A stretch of DNA of 64,000 nt from Achatina immaculata (GCA_009760885.1 CM019713.1:4842996-4906995); one strand, 5' to 3'. Counted from the first letter of the stretch, positions 44,310-55,487 are shown. The notes: generated by a model not told the origin, from the letters alone. Translations and numbers: made by a program.

Positions 44310-44605
44310 CTCTGCTCTAGAGGCCAGCCACGTCCGAAATACACCTACACTGGTGAAATATGCCCAAACCGGCATACACTAGGGGTGAAACTTGATGGCC
44401 AAGCATGTCACGCAACTTCCGCTCTAGAGGTCGGTCAAGCCCGATATACACCCATACTGGTGAAATATGCCTAAACCGGCTCATACCAGGGGTGAAACTT
44501 GAAGGCTACGCATGTCGCGGTACCTCTGCTCTCGAGGTCGGTCACGTCCCAAACACGCCCATACTGGGATAATATGCCTAAACCGGCTCAACCCAGGAGT
44601 GTAAG
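44310..44605 (+). repeat. 107-bp tandem repeat, 3 copies, inside the retroposon
   Basis: Copies align at AGGCCAGCCACGTCC (44321), AGGTCGGTCAAGCCC (44428) and AGGTCGGTCACGTCC (44535), each followed by CATACTGGTGAAATATGCC-like sequence and a GGGGTGAAACTTGA-like stretch. Confidence 0.92.
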
Positions 44606-44720
44606 TCACTAGTGGCGAGGATTCGTCCTCCTGGACAAAAGCTCCATCCTGAAAGGTAGTGGCCACGACCACAAAATGCTGAAGTCGGAGACACTGGACC
44701 AGAGCAGTCTAGATAAGCAA

Positions 44721-44985
44721 CCACTTCTCACCCGGCGGAGATGTATGCGTATCCTAATCACGCTGAGGTTTTCCGGTGAGAAAGTCCAACACTGGACTGG
44801 ATGGGCAACCACCTCTCACCCGGCGGTGATACACAGGTATCTCAAAACACGTCGAGGTTTTCCGATGAGAAAGTCCAACTCTAGGCTGGGTGGGCTACCA
44901 CCTCTCACCCAGCGGTGATACACTGATATCCAAAACACGTCGAGGTCTTCCGGTGAGAAAGTCCAACTCTAGACTAAGCTGGTGC
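44721..44985 (+). repeat. 89-bp tandem repeat, 3 copies, inside the retroposon
   Basis: Copies align at CCACTTCTCACCC (44721) and CCACCTCTCACCC (44809, 44898), each containing CGAGGTTTTCCGGTGAGAAA-like sequence and AGTCCAAC. Confidence 0.92.
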
Positions 44986-45750
44986 AACGAAAACCACGGT
45001 GACACGCACTCCCGCTTCTGAGACCCACCAAGAATACAAGCTCAAGCCCTGCGATACTCTGAACCTCTTGTGGTCCTCTCGGGGATCTCGTGTAGTCTGC
45101 ACGGGGGGACCACGGGATTTAACGAGGACCACAGGCGTAAATTCAGTAGGATCACAGGGCGGTCTTGGTGGTAGAAGCGAATGAAGAAGAAGAAGAAGAA
45201 GAAAACTTGTGAATTCTCGTTCCATAAGCTTCTGCCATATTTATTAGCCTCCATCCATTATCATTAAATGTTTCATGCAGACTTTCTTTTCCTGTGATGT
45301 GTCCGTGTGATTCTTCCTATCCTATCTTTGCAATGAAATCTCCCAGTATTATCAGAATATCATGTTTCTCGATCTTCTCCATGACCCTCTCTAATGTGTT
45401 GTAAATTCTTTTTTGACTTCATCCTCTGTATCTTCTGTTGGTGCATGCATATTAATTATATTTCTCTTTGTTATATTTCTCTTTGTTCCCTTGATGCGGA
45501 AGCTGCTGATTCTTTCATTGGTAGCACTGAAGTTCATCACTAAGACCCAGACTTTTCTCTTGGCAGGAAAACCTGTCCCAAGTTCATGTCTTCCACTGTT
45601 AATACCTCCGTATACCAGTACCATTTCTCCTATATCTTCTCTAAGCCATCTGATTTCTTGTAATGCTGTAACATCCATGTCATACCTACTTAGTTCATTT
45701 GCTAATTCTTTAGCTGCCCCTTGTCTGTATAAGCTTCTTATATTCCATGT

Positions 45751-45765
<15 letters not shown>

Positions 45766-45794
<29 letters not shown>

Positions 45795-46490
45795 ATATAT
45801 ATGAACGTGTGTGTGTGTATGTTAGCGCATCACGCTGGAACGTCTGGACCAATTTCAACCAAACTTGGCACACACATTACTTAAAATCTGGACAGTGCAC
45901 CGTAAAAGGGGGGGGGGTTAGATCGTCCCTAGGATATCCCTTTGATCCCTAGGGGTCGGGGTGACATGTAAATATAATCGAAAATGAACGATGTTAGTGT
46001 CGAATCCATAGTTTTCGGGGTCGCTGAGATGAATAGTGACATTCCCGCTGCCGTTTAAGTCCAAGTTCAGCCTCCATTGGCATGGGGGGGGGGGGTGGGG
46101 GGCGCTAGGGTTGCATGGGATGGGGTGACATGTAAAAATAATCGAAAACCACCAATATTAGTGTCGAATGCATACTATTGGGGTCGCTGAGATGCATAGT
46201 GACACTCCCCATGCCGTTTAAGTCCAAGCTCAGCCCCAGTCAGCATGGGGTCCTAAGGTGGGAGTGGGATGTGGTGACATGTACAAATAATCGAAAAAGA
46301 CCGATATTACTGCCGAATCCATAGTTTTCGGGGTTGCTGAGATGAATAGTGGCACACGCAAGTTCAGCCTCCATCGGCAAAGGGGGGGGGGGGGTGAGAA
46401 GTGATCAAAAATAAAATGTCCATATTGCCCGAGATTAGTCTCGAATCCATAGTGTTCGGGGTCGCTAAGCTGATTGGTGACAGCCTGATG
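45766..46490 (+). repeat. (TA)n followed by about 150-165-bp diverged tandem repeat
   Basis: TA repeat to about 45802, then GTGTGTGTATGTTAGCGCAT and ACCAATTTCAACCAAACTTG. From 45955 three to four copies follow of a unit with GGTGACATGTAAA, AATCGAAAA, GAATCCATAGTTTTCGGGGT, CGCTGAGATGAATAGTGAC, TTTAAGTCCAAG and a G run. I do not recognise the family. Confidence 0.8.
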
Positions 46491-46499
46491 ACAATTAAG

Positions 46500-46640
46500 C
46501 CCACGTTTAGTCGAATAGAAGGAACAGAATTCTGTAGAACCTTCTGGAAGATTGTGGAACTGAATAGACCTCTGTAGATCCTCCTAGAAGTCTGTAGAAA
46601 TGAATTGAACGTTGTAGAACGGTCTAGAAGGTTGTGGAAA
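46500..46640 (+). repeat. Imperfect AGAA/TGTAGAA-rich short repeats
   Basis: Several GAATTGAACGTTGTAGAAC- and CTAGAAGGTTGTGGAA-like pieces in degenerate tandem order. Confidence 0.6.
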
Positions 46641-47022
46641 TGAATATAACGTTGTTGATTGGGAAAAATAAATACTCATCTGGTCTCATAATATTTTTGA
46701 CGTTCCAATGTCGCAACCCATTTTTATCCATCAAATTTCGAGGCTTCTCTATTTGTTCCGTAACACTAATCTTTTTTTTACGGTGATTGGGTCGTTTGCC
46801 CCAGGCTCCAACTCCTAATCTGGAGGACCAGGGTGCAAGTTTCGTTTTATAACAAAAATATCTATCGACCACAGCAGAACACAAGGGCATACATTTCGGA
46901 AAAGGGAATGCAAATCTCATTACTCTTAATTGAACACATGATATAATAATATTTCATTTATATTACTCTCGCAGGTATTTGCTGACATTAAATTTGTAAA
47001 GCACAAAAAAATTAATATCAGC
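46641..47022. other. Unassigned stretch
   Basis: A 98-codon minus-strand frame (46920-46624) has no recognised domain. Nothing else seen. Confidence 0.4.
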
Positions 47023-48274
47023 ATAGTAACACTTATATAGTGGATACTGCAATGAGAGAAGAACAACCAGGATTTCGAAAAGGGAGAAGCTGTCTCGACC
47101 AGATCTTTACTCTCAGAATAATACTTGAAGAACATATTGAAAAGCAGAAACCATTAATACTGAACTTCATAGATTTTAAAAAGGCATTTGATAGCATAAA
47201 CAGAGATTCATTATGGAGAATTTTAAATCTATATGGAATACCATCTAAAATTGTCAACATCATTAAGGACTTATACAATGGATATGTTTGTGCAGTCAAG
47301 ACAGAAGAAGGGATGAGTGAATGGTTCCAGATTGAAACAGGTGTGAAACAAGGATGTATACTGTCTCCTTTACTTTTTGGGATTACAATAGACTTCATAA
47401 TGAAAAAATGCTGCACAGGTAACACAGGTATTGACTGGGTACATGAGACCTAACTAGAAATCTTGATTTTGCTGATGACATAGCTCTTATCATTAGTAAT
47501 GTGAATTCCATGCAAGAAAAAACAGATAGCCTGTCTTCAATGGCTAGCAAAATAGAACTTGAAATTAACAAGGACAAAATAAAAATAATGAAAATTCCCT
47601 TTAATCAAAATGGAAAAATACACATAGAAGGGACAGATATTGAAGAAGTCAATCAATTTGCATACCTTGGCAGCTACATAGACCAGTATGGTGACACTAG
47701 AAAGGAAGTTAGGATCAGAATTTCAAAAGCAGCATCAATCTTCAAGAATCTTGAGAACATATAGAATTCAAAAGTTATAAGCACAAAAACCAAGTTAAGA
47801 CTATTCAATTCAAATGTAATATCCACCCTCATTTATGCATGAGAAAGCTGGAAAACAACCAAAGAAATAGAAAAGAAATTAGACTCTTTTGAAAACAAAT
47901 GCATAAGGAAAAAAATCGACATCAAGTGGAACGAATTTAAGAAAAATGCAGAGATAAGACAGATGACTGAACAACAAGTCTCATGGGTGATCAGGAAAAG
48001 GAGATGGACATATGTTGGTCACTTGATGAGAAGAAATGATCAGAGAATCCCAAAACAAGCTATCAAGTGGAACACAACAGGCCAAAGAAAAAGAGACAGA
48101 CCGCGTGAAACTCTGAAGAGGACATTGTTAAGAGAGGCCAAATTAACATGCATAAAATCCTTTGATGAGGTTGAAAGACTCGCTGAAGACAGGAAAAATT
48201 GGCGAACTACTTTGCGAGCCCTATGTGACGTTTAACGGCACAGGAAGGATATAAGATATAAGATAGTAACACTT
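47023..48274 (+). mobile_element. LINE family A, 1.2-kb copy with 12-bp TSD
   Basis: ATAGTAACACTT at 47023-47034 and 48263-48274 flanks 47035-48262. It begins in the reverse transcriptase (VDTAMREEQPGFRKGRSC), keeps motif A (FIDFKKAFDS) and motif B (VKQGCILSP), then shifts frame at TAACTAGAAATC (one base lost against GAAGATC) just before FADD. Trp and Cys codons are now stops near 47762 and 47842. The last part is open to ALCDV. It is very similar to 9741-11849 over its length. Confidence 0.92.
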
Positions 48275-48367
48275 TCCAACCCGAGGTTCAAAACAAAATA
48301 ACATCATCGATTCTATCTTTACATAAGCTACAATATCAGTAACATGAAACAAAATCTTTATCATTTT

Positions 48368-48420
48368 TCTCTCTCACTCTCTCTCTCTCCATCCCTCCCT
48401 CTCTCTCTCTCTCTCTCTCA
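48368..48420 (+). repeat. (CT)n microsatellite
   Basis: CTCT repeats interrupted by CCATCCCTCC. Confidence 0.95.
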
Positions 48421-48637
48421 AAAATAACAACAGACAGAAAATATGAGTGGTGTGCTGTAACAATAAACAAAAATAAGTTACTCTCCACTACTCTCAAGAC
48501 AAAAAATCTATTTTTCTGTTCTTAACTCTCGCCGTTTTCTGTCGGAATTCTTCCCCTACAACTTTTATTCTTTAAGAAAATTTATCCTTTTTTTCCTGTA
48601 AATTGATCCGGAAGAAACAGTAAATCCTAAGTTTATG

Positions 48638-49112
48638 TCATCTTCACTCATTCATTCATTTGTATGTCCCTTGCGGAACTTTGCCTCCCAAACAGCACTC
48701 CTGTAGGCCTCTCGGTTGTGAGCAAGATGGCCTGCTGCTGCTGCGTCCATTTGCAGATCGTCAACGATGTCCTGCAGCCATCTTCGTTGTGGTCTTCCTC
48801 TTTTTTTCTTTTTCCCATTATGTATCCTTCCAATACGGTCTTCTCTAAATTATCATGACGTTTAATGTGTCCAAAATATTTTAGTTTTCTCTCTTTAATC
48901 CTCTTTACTAGCCAGCCTTCTTCAATATTAAGCTCTTGTAGTATAGATATATTTGTTCTTTTTTGTGTCCACGATATTTGGAGAACTCCTCTGTAGCATT
49001 TACATTCAAAGGCATTTATGTGTTTCTCAGATGTTTTGTTAAGTGTCCACGTCTCACGGGCATATGTTACGATGGGAAAGATGCATACCCTTAAAAATCT
49101 CTCATCTTCACT
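48638..49112 (-). mobile_element. LINE family C, short copy with 11-bp TSD
   Basis: TCATCTTCACT at 48638-48648 and 49102-49112 flanks the minus-strand body. It encodes broken family C C-terminal codons from RFLRVCIFPI-type sequence to EAKFRKGHTNE-type codons, plus an (ATGA)n tail. Confidence 0.9.
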
Positions 49113-49335
49113 AATCTCAAAAAATTCCTAGAACAGCAAACTTTAAAAAAAACAAACATCTATTAATGAAAAACGAAAAGTATTCTCTGTTCTCTGTCTA
49201 AAAAACGCTTTCCTCTGTCACAAATCTACAATTAGATGACTAGTTCCGCAATTGGTCGGGCCTATTTTTCCTTCAGTAAAAAATTCAAAAGTCGCAACAA
49301 GGAACGCGAGAACATTATATCAGACAAGAAAACGG
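49113..49335. other. Unassigned stretch
   Basis: No gene or repeat recognised. Confidence 0.4.
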
Positions 49336-49339
49336 GGGA

Positions 49340-49665
49340 AGTGTAATAAAAGAAATAAAAAGAATGGATATTAACATCCTAGGAATGAGTTAAGTGAGAT
49401 GAACAGATGTAGACAGGAATGTGTAGGACAGCACACCATTCATACACTCAAGAGAGGATAAACATGAAAGAGGAGAAGGGATATTTATGAACGAGGAAGC
49501 CCCAAAAACAGTTATAGGTTATGGAATATTTCATATCGCCTTGCTATTAGTTCAGTTGAAGGGAAGACCTATAAATGTAAACGTTGTGCTAGCATATGCC
49601 CCAACAGCGGACAGTTCTGAAGTAGATATTCAAATATTTTATAATATCTTATAACAAGCTTTGAT
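49340..49665 (+). mobile_element. LINE endonuclease (APE-type) fragment
   Basis: Frames with stops read MDINILGMS, KHERGEGIFMNEEAPKTVIG, VQLKGRPINVNVVLAYAPT and SEVDIQIFYNIL. The NVVLAYAPTAD motif and the preceding ILGxSxxRWT remnant identify an APE endonuclease of the kind found in LINEs such as family D. This is the only piece of such an N-terminal domain in the window outside LINE B. Confidence 0.75.
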
Positions 49666-49840
49666 CCACACCAGATCTGACCACACACACCTGGATAAAT
49701 AAGTTATGTGGCCAGGGCCACTAAATGAAATAACTCATAACATGGCCCATTCATTCATGCAATAATAACTAACGTAATAAACTTTTTAAAAATGTGAGTT
49801 ATGTGTCTCATAATTACAAACCATGAAACGTTTGCATTTT

Positions 49841-49972
49841 CAGTTTTCTAATATGTGATCCTCGCTCTCCAGCAGGTTTACTTCAGTTTTCTAATATGTG
49901 ATCCTCACTCCCCAGCAGGTTTACTTCAGTTTTCTAATATGTGATCCTCGCTCTCCAGCAGGTTTACTTCGA
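49841..49972 (+). repeat. 43-bp tandem repeat, 3 copies
   Basis: Unit CAGTTTTCTAATATGTGATC followed by CTCGCTCTCCAGCAGGTTTACTT. Confidence 0.95.
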
Positions 49973-50069
49973 AGTTTTCCAAGAATTTGAAGACTAGACA
50001 TGCTATACTTCAGTTCTTCGGCACCTGCTTTTATGTTTTCGTATATATAAAGTCAGCAAGCTGTACAAC

Positions 50070-51346
50070 CACCCCCCCCCCCCAAGTCAGCAAGCTGTAC
50101 AAGCCCCTCCCCCTGCAGTTCAGCAAGCTGTACACCCCCCTCCCTACAGTTCAGCAAGCTGTAGAAGCCCCTCCCCAGGTCAGCAAGCTGTACAACCCCC
50201 CCCCCTTACAGTTCAGCAAGCTGTACAACCCCCCCCCCCAAGGTAAGCAAGCTGTAAAAGCCCCTCCCCAAAAAAAAAAATCAGCAAGCTGTACAAGCCC
50301 CCCAAGTCAGCAAGCTGTACAAGTCCTCCCAAGTCAGCAAGCTGTACAAGCATTCCCCCAAGTCAGCAAGCTGTAGAACCCCCCTCCCCCAAGTCAGCAA
50401 GATGTACAAGCTCCCCCTCCCCCAAGTCAGCAAGATGTACAAGCTCCCCCTCCCTCAAGTCAGCAGATGTACAAGCTCCCCCTCCCCCAAGTCAGCAAGA
50501 TGTACAAGCTCCCCCTCCCCCAAGTCAGCAAGATGTACAAGCTCCCCCCCCCCCCCGCATGTCAATAGCTGTACAAGGCCCCCCCCTCAAGTCAGCAAGC
50601 TGTACAAGCCCCCCTCCCCCAAGTCAGCAAGTTGTAGAAACGTCCAAGTCAGCAAGTTGTAGAAACGTATGAATCAGCAAGTTGTAGAAACGTCCAAGTC
50701 AGCAAGCTGTACAAGCTTCCTCTCCCCCAATCAGAAAGCTGTACAGACGTCTCAGTCAACAAGCTGTACAAGCCCTCCCACCTAAGTCAGCAAGCTGTAC
50801 AAGGCCCCCCCCCCAAGAAAGAAAACTGTACAGACGCCTCTGTACAAGCCCCCCCCCCCCAAGTCAACAAGCTGTACAAGGTCCCCAAAGAAAAAACTGT
50901 ACAGACGCCTCTGTACAAGCCCCCCCCCCCCAATTCAACAAGCTGTACAAGCCCCCCTCCCCCAAGTCAGCAAGTTGTAGAAACGTCTAAATCAGCAAGT
51001 TATAGAAATGTCCAAGTCAGCAAGATGCACAAGCTCTCCCTCCCAAGTTAGCATGTTATAGAAACGTACAAGTCAGCAAGCTGTACAAATGTCCATGTCA
51101 GCAAGCTGTAGAAACATCCAAATCAGCAAGTTATAGAAACGTCCAAGTCAGCAAGCTGTAGAAACATCCAAATCAGCAAGTTATAGAAACGTCCAAGTCA
51201 GCAAGATGTACAAACGTCCAAATCAGCAAGCTGTAGAAACGTCCATGTCAGCAACCTGTAGAAACGTCCATGTCAGCAAGCTGTACAAACGTCCAAGTCA
51301 GCAAGCTGTACAAACGTCCAAGTCAGCAAGCTGTACAAACGTCCAA
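50070..51346 (+). repeat. C-tract/TGTACAAG satellite, array 1
   Basis: Units of about 25-32 bp. One type is GTCAGCAAGCTGTACAAG plus a C tract of 4 to more than 10. A second is CAAGAAAGAAAACTGTACAG plus ACGCCTCTGTACAAG and a C tract. A third lacks the C tract (AATCAGCAAGTTGTAGAAAC plus GTCC) and dominates the right end. The minus strand carries regularly spaced G runs. Frames rich in PPPP and KLYK are by-products and break wherever tract length changes. Confidence 0.96.
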
Positions 51347-51405
51347 GTCACCAAGTTGTAAAAAATCAGTAACTGGTTTCTGGAACTGATGAAGTAAAGT
51401 CGGGC

Positions 51406-51530
51406 AGGCGTTATGCTCTGACCGGTCACACCCAAACATGTCGACATATCAAGAGAAATATGGGACCTAACACCATATCCCTTAGATACCTCATTGATAT
51501 AATGGGACCATACTTACCTTTAATTTTAAG
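51406..51530 (+). mobile_element. SINE 3' fragment
   Basis: AAATATGGGACCTAACACCA, then TAGATACCTCATTGATATAATGG-like sequence and ACTTACCTTTAATTTT, align with the 3' body of 26309-26565. Duplicated at 63050-63175. Confidence 0.65.
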
Positions 51531-51639
51531 TAACTGATACTCGCCCCCCCCCCAAAAAAAAAAGTTAAGCAACAAATGTTCGAAGGTTTTCATTTTTCAG
51601 TTTAATTTTTACAAACTGTTTTCTCATACAGATACTAGC

Positions 51640-52180
51640 AAGATAAGCAACATAGACTGTCTTGAGATGATCAGACGCCGTCTGAGTGATCTAGAAGTTG
51701 CAATTGCCTATGCCATTGGAATATTACAGGTTGGAACTTCACAGAACCGTGTTGATAGACAGCTTGTGCTCAACAGAAATGTAATGCACAGAGCCTTCGG
51801 ATGTTTTCAGGAAATTAACTGCCCTGTTTTGCTAAGGAATGGCCGACCACCTGCCACACGCAGAAAGACTTTTTTAAAAATGCATTTCGTAGAAATAGAA
51901 AGTTAGAAAACGGCCTTCATGCATCGACTTGGCTACAAGTTTCGACATTATCAAGTTGACTTTCATTCTAGAATACCCACGATCAGACCACTCTAATCAC
52001 CGTCAGAGTCGCAGCGTCTGAACTGGGCAAGACAGCACAGCAGATGGAATGCAAATCAATGGCGCCATGTTGACTTAATGACCATAGAAGTAGGATTTGA
52101 GGGGGGGGGGGGGGTTGACTTTAACGATGGTCGTCGACAGGTCTGGAGACAATCTGGATAGAGGTTTGCTGACTACGCTA
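51640..52180 (+). pseudogene. Tc1-like transposase, N-terminal half
   Basis: The frame 51667-51906 reads MIRRRLSDLEVAIAYAIG, ILQVGTSQNRVDRQL and NGRPPATRRK, the paired helix-turn-helix DNA-binding region and GRP linker of Tc1-like transposases. After a stop, KFRHYQVDFHSRIPTI, LNWARQHSRWNANQW and then DGRRQVWRQSG mark the region before and around the first catalytic Asp, whose FSDESRF motif is lost (HVDLMTIEVGF). A G run of about 12 causes a frameshift. The C-terminal half appears at 54000-54390. Confidence 0.82.
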
Positions 52181-52354
52181 TTGTAGAAAATGGCACATTG
52201 TAACAGTTTCTGGGCAAAGATAGATAATTCATCAGATAATTGTGAAAGAATTGATTTAAAAGGCTTATGGCCCATAGTTGCCAGTAATAATGTTGTCAGG
52301 TTATCTGCTCCTTTCTGTGAGCCTCTCATTTTGCACGTTTTCTTTGTGAATCAC

Positions 52355-52683
52355 GGGTGTGAGGTGATGTAAGAGAAATCTTGAAATTTCGATGCAGTTT
52401 GGGTTAGAATGTCATGAGAGCTAATAGTGGAGTATCGGCTGTGTTATCTGTTGACGAAATGTAGCCGCAGGGATTGTTCTTTATGTCACTCTGAATTTTG
52501 AGAGATATTATATGCCACTCATCTGTGCACATCATCGTTGATAATCATCATCCTGTTCCGCCTAATAAAGGCTCCATGTGTATAGAAGGAGTTCGTCTTA
52601 TGCTGCTGTTGTGCCTCGTTTGAGTAAAAGTGTTCCTGGGTGTTATTTAGTCTGAAGAGTGAATATTCTATTCAGACGATGTG
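52355..52683. other. Unassigned stretch
   Basis: No gene or repeat recognised; ends at the start of the 41-bp satellite. Confidence 0.4.
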
Positions 52684-53850
52684 TAAGAGTGTGACTTAAC
52701 TTTAGTAATATATACAGGCCGGTGTAAGAGTGTGACTTAACTTTAATAATATATACAGGCCGGTGTAAGAGTGTGACTTAACTTTAATAATATATACAGG
52801 CCGGTGTAAGAGTGTGACTTAACTTTAATAATATATACAGGCCGGTGTAAGAGTGTGACTTAACTTTAATAATATATACAGGCCGGTGTAAGAGTGTGGC
52901 TTAACTTTAATAATATATACAGGCCGGTGTAAGAGTTTGACTTAACTTTAATAATATATACAGGCCGGTGTAAGAGTGTGACTTAACTTTAGTAATCTAT
53001 ACAGGCCGGTGTAAGAGTGTGACTTAACTTTAATAATATATACAGGCCGGTGTAAGAGTGTGATTTAACTTTAGTAATCTATACAGGCCGGTGTAAGAGT
53101 GTGACTTAACTTTAATAATATATACAGGCCGGTGTAAGAGTGTGACTTAACTTTAATAATATATACAGGCCGGTGTAAGAGTGTGACTTAACTTTAGTAA
53201 TCTATACAGGCCGGTGTAAGAGTGTGACTTATCTTTAATAATATATACAGGCCGGTGTAAGAGTGTGACTTAACTTTAGTAATCTATACAGGCCGGTGTA
53301 AGAGTGTGATTTAACTTTAGTAATATATACAGGCCGGTGTAAGAGTGTGACTTAACTTTAGTAATATATACAGGCCGATGTAAGAGTGTGACTTAACTTT
53401 AGTAATATATACAGGCCGGTGTAAGAGTGTGACTTAACTTTAGTAATATATACAGGCCGATGAAGAGTGTGACTTAACTTTAGTAATATTACAGGCCGGT
53501 GTAAGAGTGTGACTTAACTTAGTATATACAGGCCGGTGTAAGAGTGTGACTTAACTTTAGTAATATATACAGGCCGATGTAAGAGTGTGACTTAACTTTA
53601 GTAATATATACAGGCCGATGGAAGAGTGTGACTTAACTTTAGTAATATATACAGGCCGATGTAAGAGTGTGACTTAACTTTAGTAATATATACAGGCCGG
53701 TGTAAGAGTGTGACTTAACTTTAGTAATATATACAGGCCGGTGTAAGAGTGTGACTTAACTTTAGTAATATATACAGGCCGATGGAAGAGTGTGACTTAA
53801 CTTTAGTAATATATACAGGCCGGTGTAAGAGTGTGACTTAATTTTAGTAG
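52684..53850 (+). repeat. 41-bp satellite, about 28-29 copies
   Basis: Unit TAAGAGTGTGACTTAACTTT followed by AGTAATATATACAGGCCGGTG. Variants TAATAAT, TAGTAATCT and CCGATG cluster in different parts of the array; a few copies are 38-40 bp. Confidence 0.97.
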
Positions 53851-53999
53851 CTCTAGTATTTCACAGTGGTAAGCAGAAATAGTTAAACAGAAATATTGAC
53901 AGTAGCAACAGTTAGTCATGCAAAGGTATTCATCTTAGCCTCACACAGATATAGTCATACACGTTTATCTTTACTGTTATAAGATACCGAAGGAACAGT

Positions 54000-54390
54000 T
54001 TGATGTCCGGGTAGTATCTTTGCAGGTGGTCGTACTGACATGCACGTCTTCAGAATGGGGATTGTGAATGTCCAAAGGTATCTGGACGAGGTCATCGGAT
54101 CCCTCATTATACTCCATACGAGCCACCTTGGTGCTCACTATTTACTGGGTACTCGTAAATTAAACAGCTGTTCCTATCTTTGTTTTAAACGACAGTGTAC
54201 CTCTACATAAGGCAAACAGTGTAAGTAAAGAGCTGGATGTCAGTAACATCATGCGTCTTCTTTAGATTCTCTTTCTCCTGACCGTAACCTTATTGAAAAG
54301 GCTTGGAACATGTTATTCATGACATTCCTGAACAACTGAAGACACTTGTTGCGTTGGAAAATGCCCTAGAAGCTAAATGGATGGCAAATG
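54000..54390 (+). pseudogene. Tc1-like transposase, C-terminal half
   Basis: Frame-shifted pieces read VNVQRYLDEVIG, then SLDSLSPDRNLIEKAWNML (compare WPSxSPDLNPIExxWDxL around the last catalytic residue), and LKTLVALENALEAKWM. It is the complementary half of 51640-52180 in the same orientation, separated by about 1.8 kb that includes the 41-bp satellite. No partner follows the duplicated N-terminal half before the window ends. Confidence 0.75.
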
Positions 54391-54502
54391 TATAAATGGA
54401 TTTCAATATGTTTGTTGTATCAGTCAGAATTCGTTATGGAACTGTATTGAGACTGCTGAAACTATTGATAATAACAGATCATTTGAGAAAGTATTTTACC
54501 AG

Positions 54503-55165
54503 TCAGTCAGTCATTTGCATGACCTTTGCGGAAATTTGCCTCCCAAACAGCTCTCCTGTAGGCCTCTCCGTTGTAAGCAAGATGCCCTGCTGCTGATGCA
54601 TCCATTTCCGGATTATCAACGATGTATTGCAGCCATCTTCGCCTTGGTCTTCCTCTCTCTCTCTCTCTCTTCCCTAATTGTATCCTTCCAAGACGGTCTT
54701 CTCCAAATTAACATGACGTTTAATACGTCCAAAATATTTTAGTTTTCTTTCTTTAATCCTCTTTACTAGCCAGCCTTCTTTAATATTCTTGTAATATGGA
54801 TAAATTTGTTCTTTTTTGTTTCCATGATATTTGAAGAACTCTTCTGTAGCATTTACATTCAAAAGTATGTGTTTCTCAGCTGTTTTATTAAGTGTCCAGT
54901 CTCACAGGCATATGTTGTGATGGAGAAAAATGCATGCCTTTAAAAATCTTATTTTTGTAGTTCTGTCTCTCTTCTCCACAGATTCTTTAGTTGTTTTACT
55001 TTCTGAAGAGCAATAGATGTCCTCCTTTTAATTTCCCTCATTGTATCTCCATTATTAGTTAGTAGTGATCCAAGATATTCAAAACTCTCCACTTTTTCCA
55101 GTTTTTCTTCATTGATACATATTTCACCTGCCTATTTGTTTTGTCAGTTTTCATCAATTTACATT
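54503..55165 (-). mobile_element. LINE family C fragment
   Basis: The minus strand encodes family C from KAEKVESFEYLGSLLTN-type codons to the 3' end; one-base losses break the frame near 54895 and 54960. (CT)n at 54652-54670 expands the codons after KRKRG. Confidence 0.85.
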
Positions 55166-55263
55166 GTTCTTTATCACTCGTAGCAAGAATAAACAGCGAG
55201 AGAAGAATGGATAGGCTTTCTTTTCTAACTACTTAAACATATGTCCATGAATCTTTAACAACA

Positions 55264-55480
55264 AAATTTTGCTATGTAATCTTTCGTGTGGCTTGTCCTT
55301 TCCAGAAGCTCCCTCTCACAGCCTCCCTGAATGCAATACGCTCGTGTGCAAGTTGACCAGCGTCCAGCAATGACATATTCCGACTTTCAACGATTTTCTG
55401 AGTCCACCCGCAGCGAAGTCGTCCCTTTTCTCTTATGACTTTCTCCACTCACCTCTCCGAGCTGTGTGTCTCTTCAATAT
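55264..55480 (-). mobile_element. LINE C-terminal remnant, family undetermined
   Basis: The minus strand reads IREKRRLRCGWTQKIVES, then LLDAGQLAHERIAFREAVRG, then SFWKGQATRK, which has the layout of a LINE C terminus but matches none of families A to D. Duplicated at 56360-56570. Confidence 0.5.
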
Positions 55481-55487
55481 GCTATTC

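Larger units (their letters stand above)
44111..45212 (+). mobile_element. 1.08-kb retroposon nested in LINE B endonuclease, 12-bp TSD
   Basis: The insert 44123-45200 is bracketed by GAAAACTTGTGA at 44111-44122 and 45201-45212. Without the insert and one TSD copy, the LINE B endonuclease frame rejoins exactly between YGTRIHKF and QNKNIHK. The insert ends in (GAA)n, the same tail as LINE B. It has no recognisable protein. Inside are a 107-bp repeat (three copies, about 44310-44605) and an 89-bp repeat (three copies, about 44721-44985), followed by a unique end (GGCGGTCTTGGTGGTAGAAG). The opening GCACTGGTGGCGAG recurs as TCACTAGTGGCGAG at 44605. No clear A/B boxes. Confidence 0.88.
41961..45765 (-). 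mobile_element. RTE-like LINE family B, near full length, decayed
   Basis: Read on the minus strand from about 45765: endonuclease start TWNIRSLYRQGAAKELA and the catalytic-glutamate motif LQEIRWL; INMHAPTED; DILIILGDFIAKIG (Asn of GDFNAK lost); after an insertion, SQIDHVLTD and STDHYLVASK; then the reverse transcriptase with EEPDLEEV-type codons, NNKAAGSDGIAAELIKEG, FPSEWRESLLIQVFKKG, and ENYRGISLL. A deletion removes motifs A and B. Motif C reads LGYAHDIHLVGE, with His in place of the first catalytic Asp. The C-terminal region follows (AIMYGSET, RRIFGPIKD, LKRLRWLGHVERM, GRPRQRWKD) and then a GAA tail. Multiple frameshifts. It is interrupted at 44123-45200 and 43373-43672. Confidence 0.9.
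51347..52354 (+). repeat. 1.0-kb duplicated segment, copy 1
   Basis: Near-identical to 62991-64000, which runs off the window end, so the duplication may be longer there. It includes a SINE fragment and part of a Tc1-like transposase, and in both places it follows the same satellite. Confidence 0.93.
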
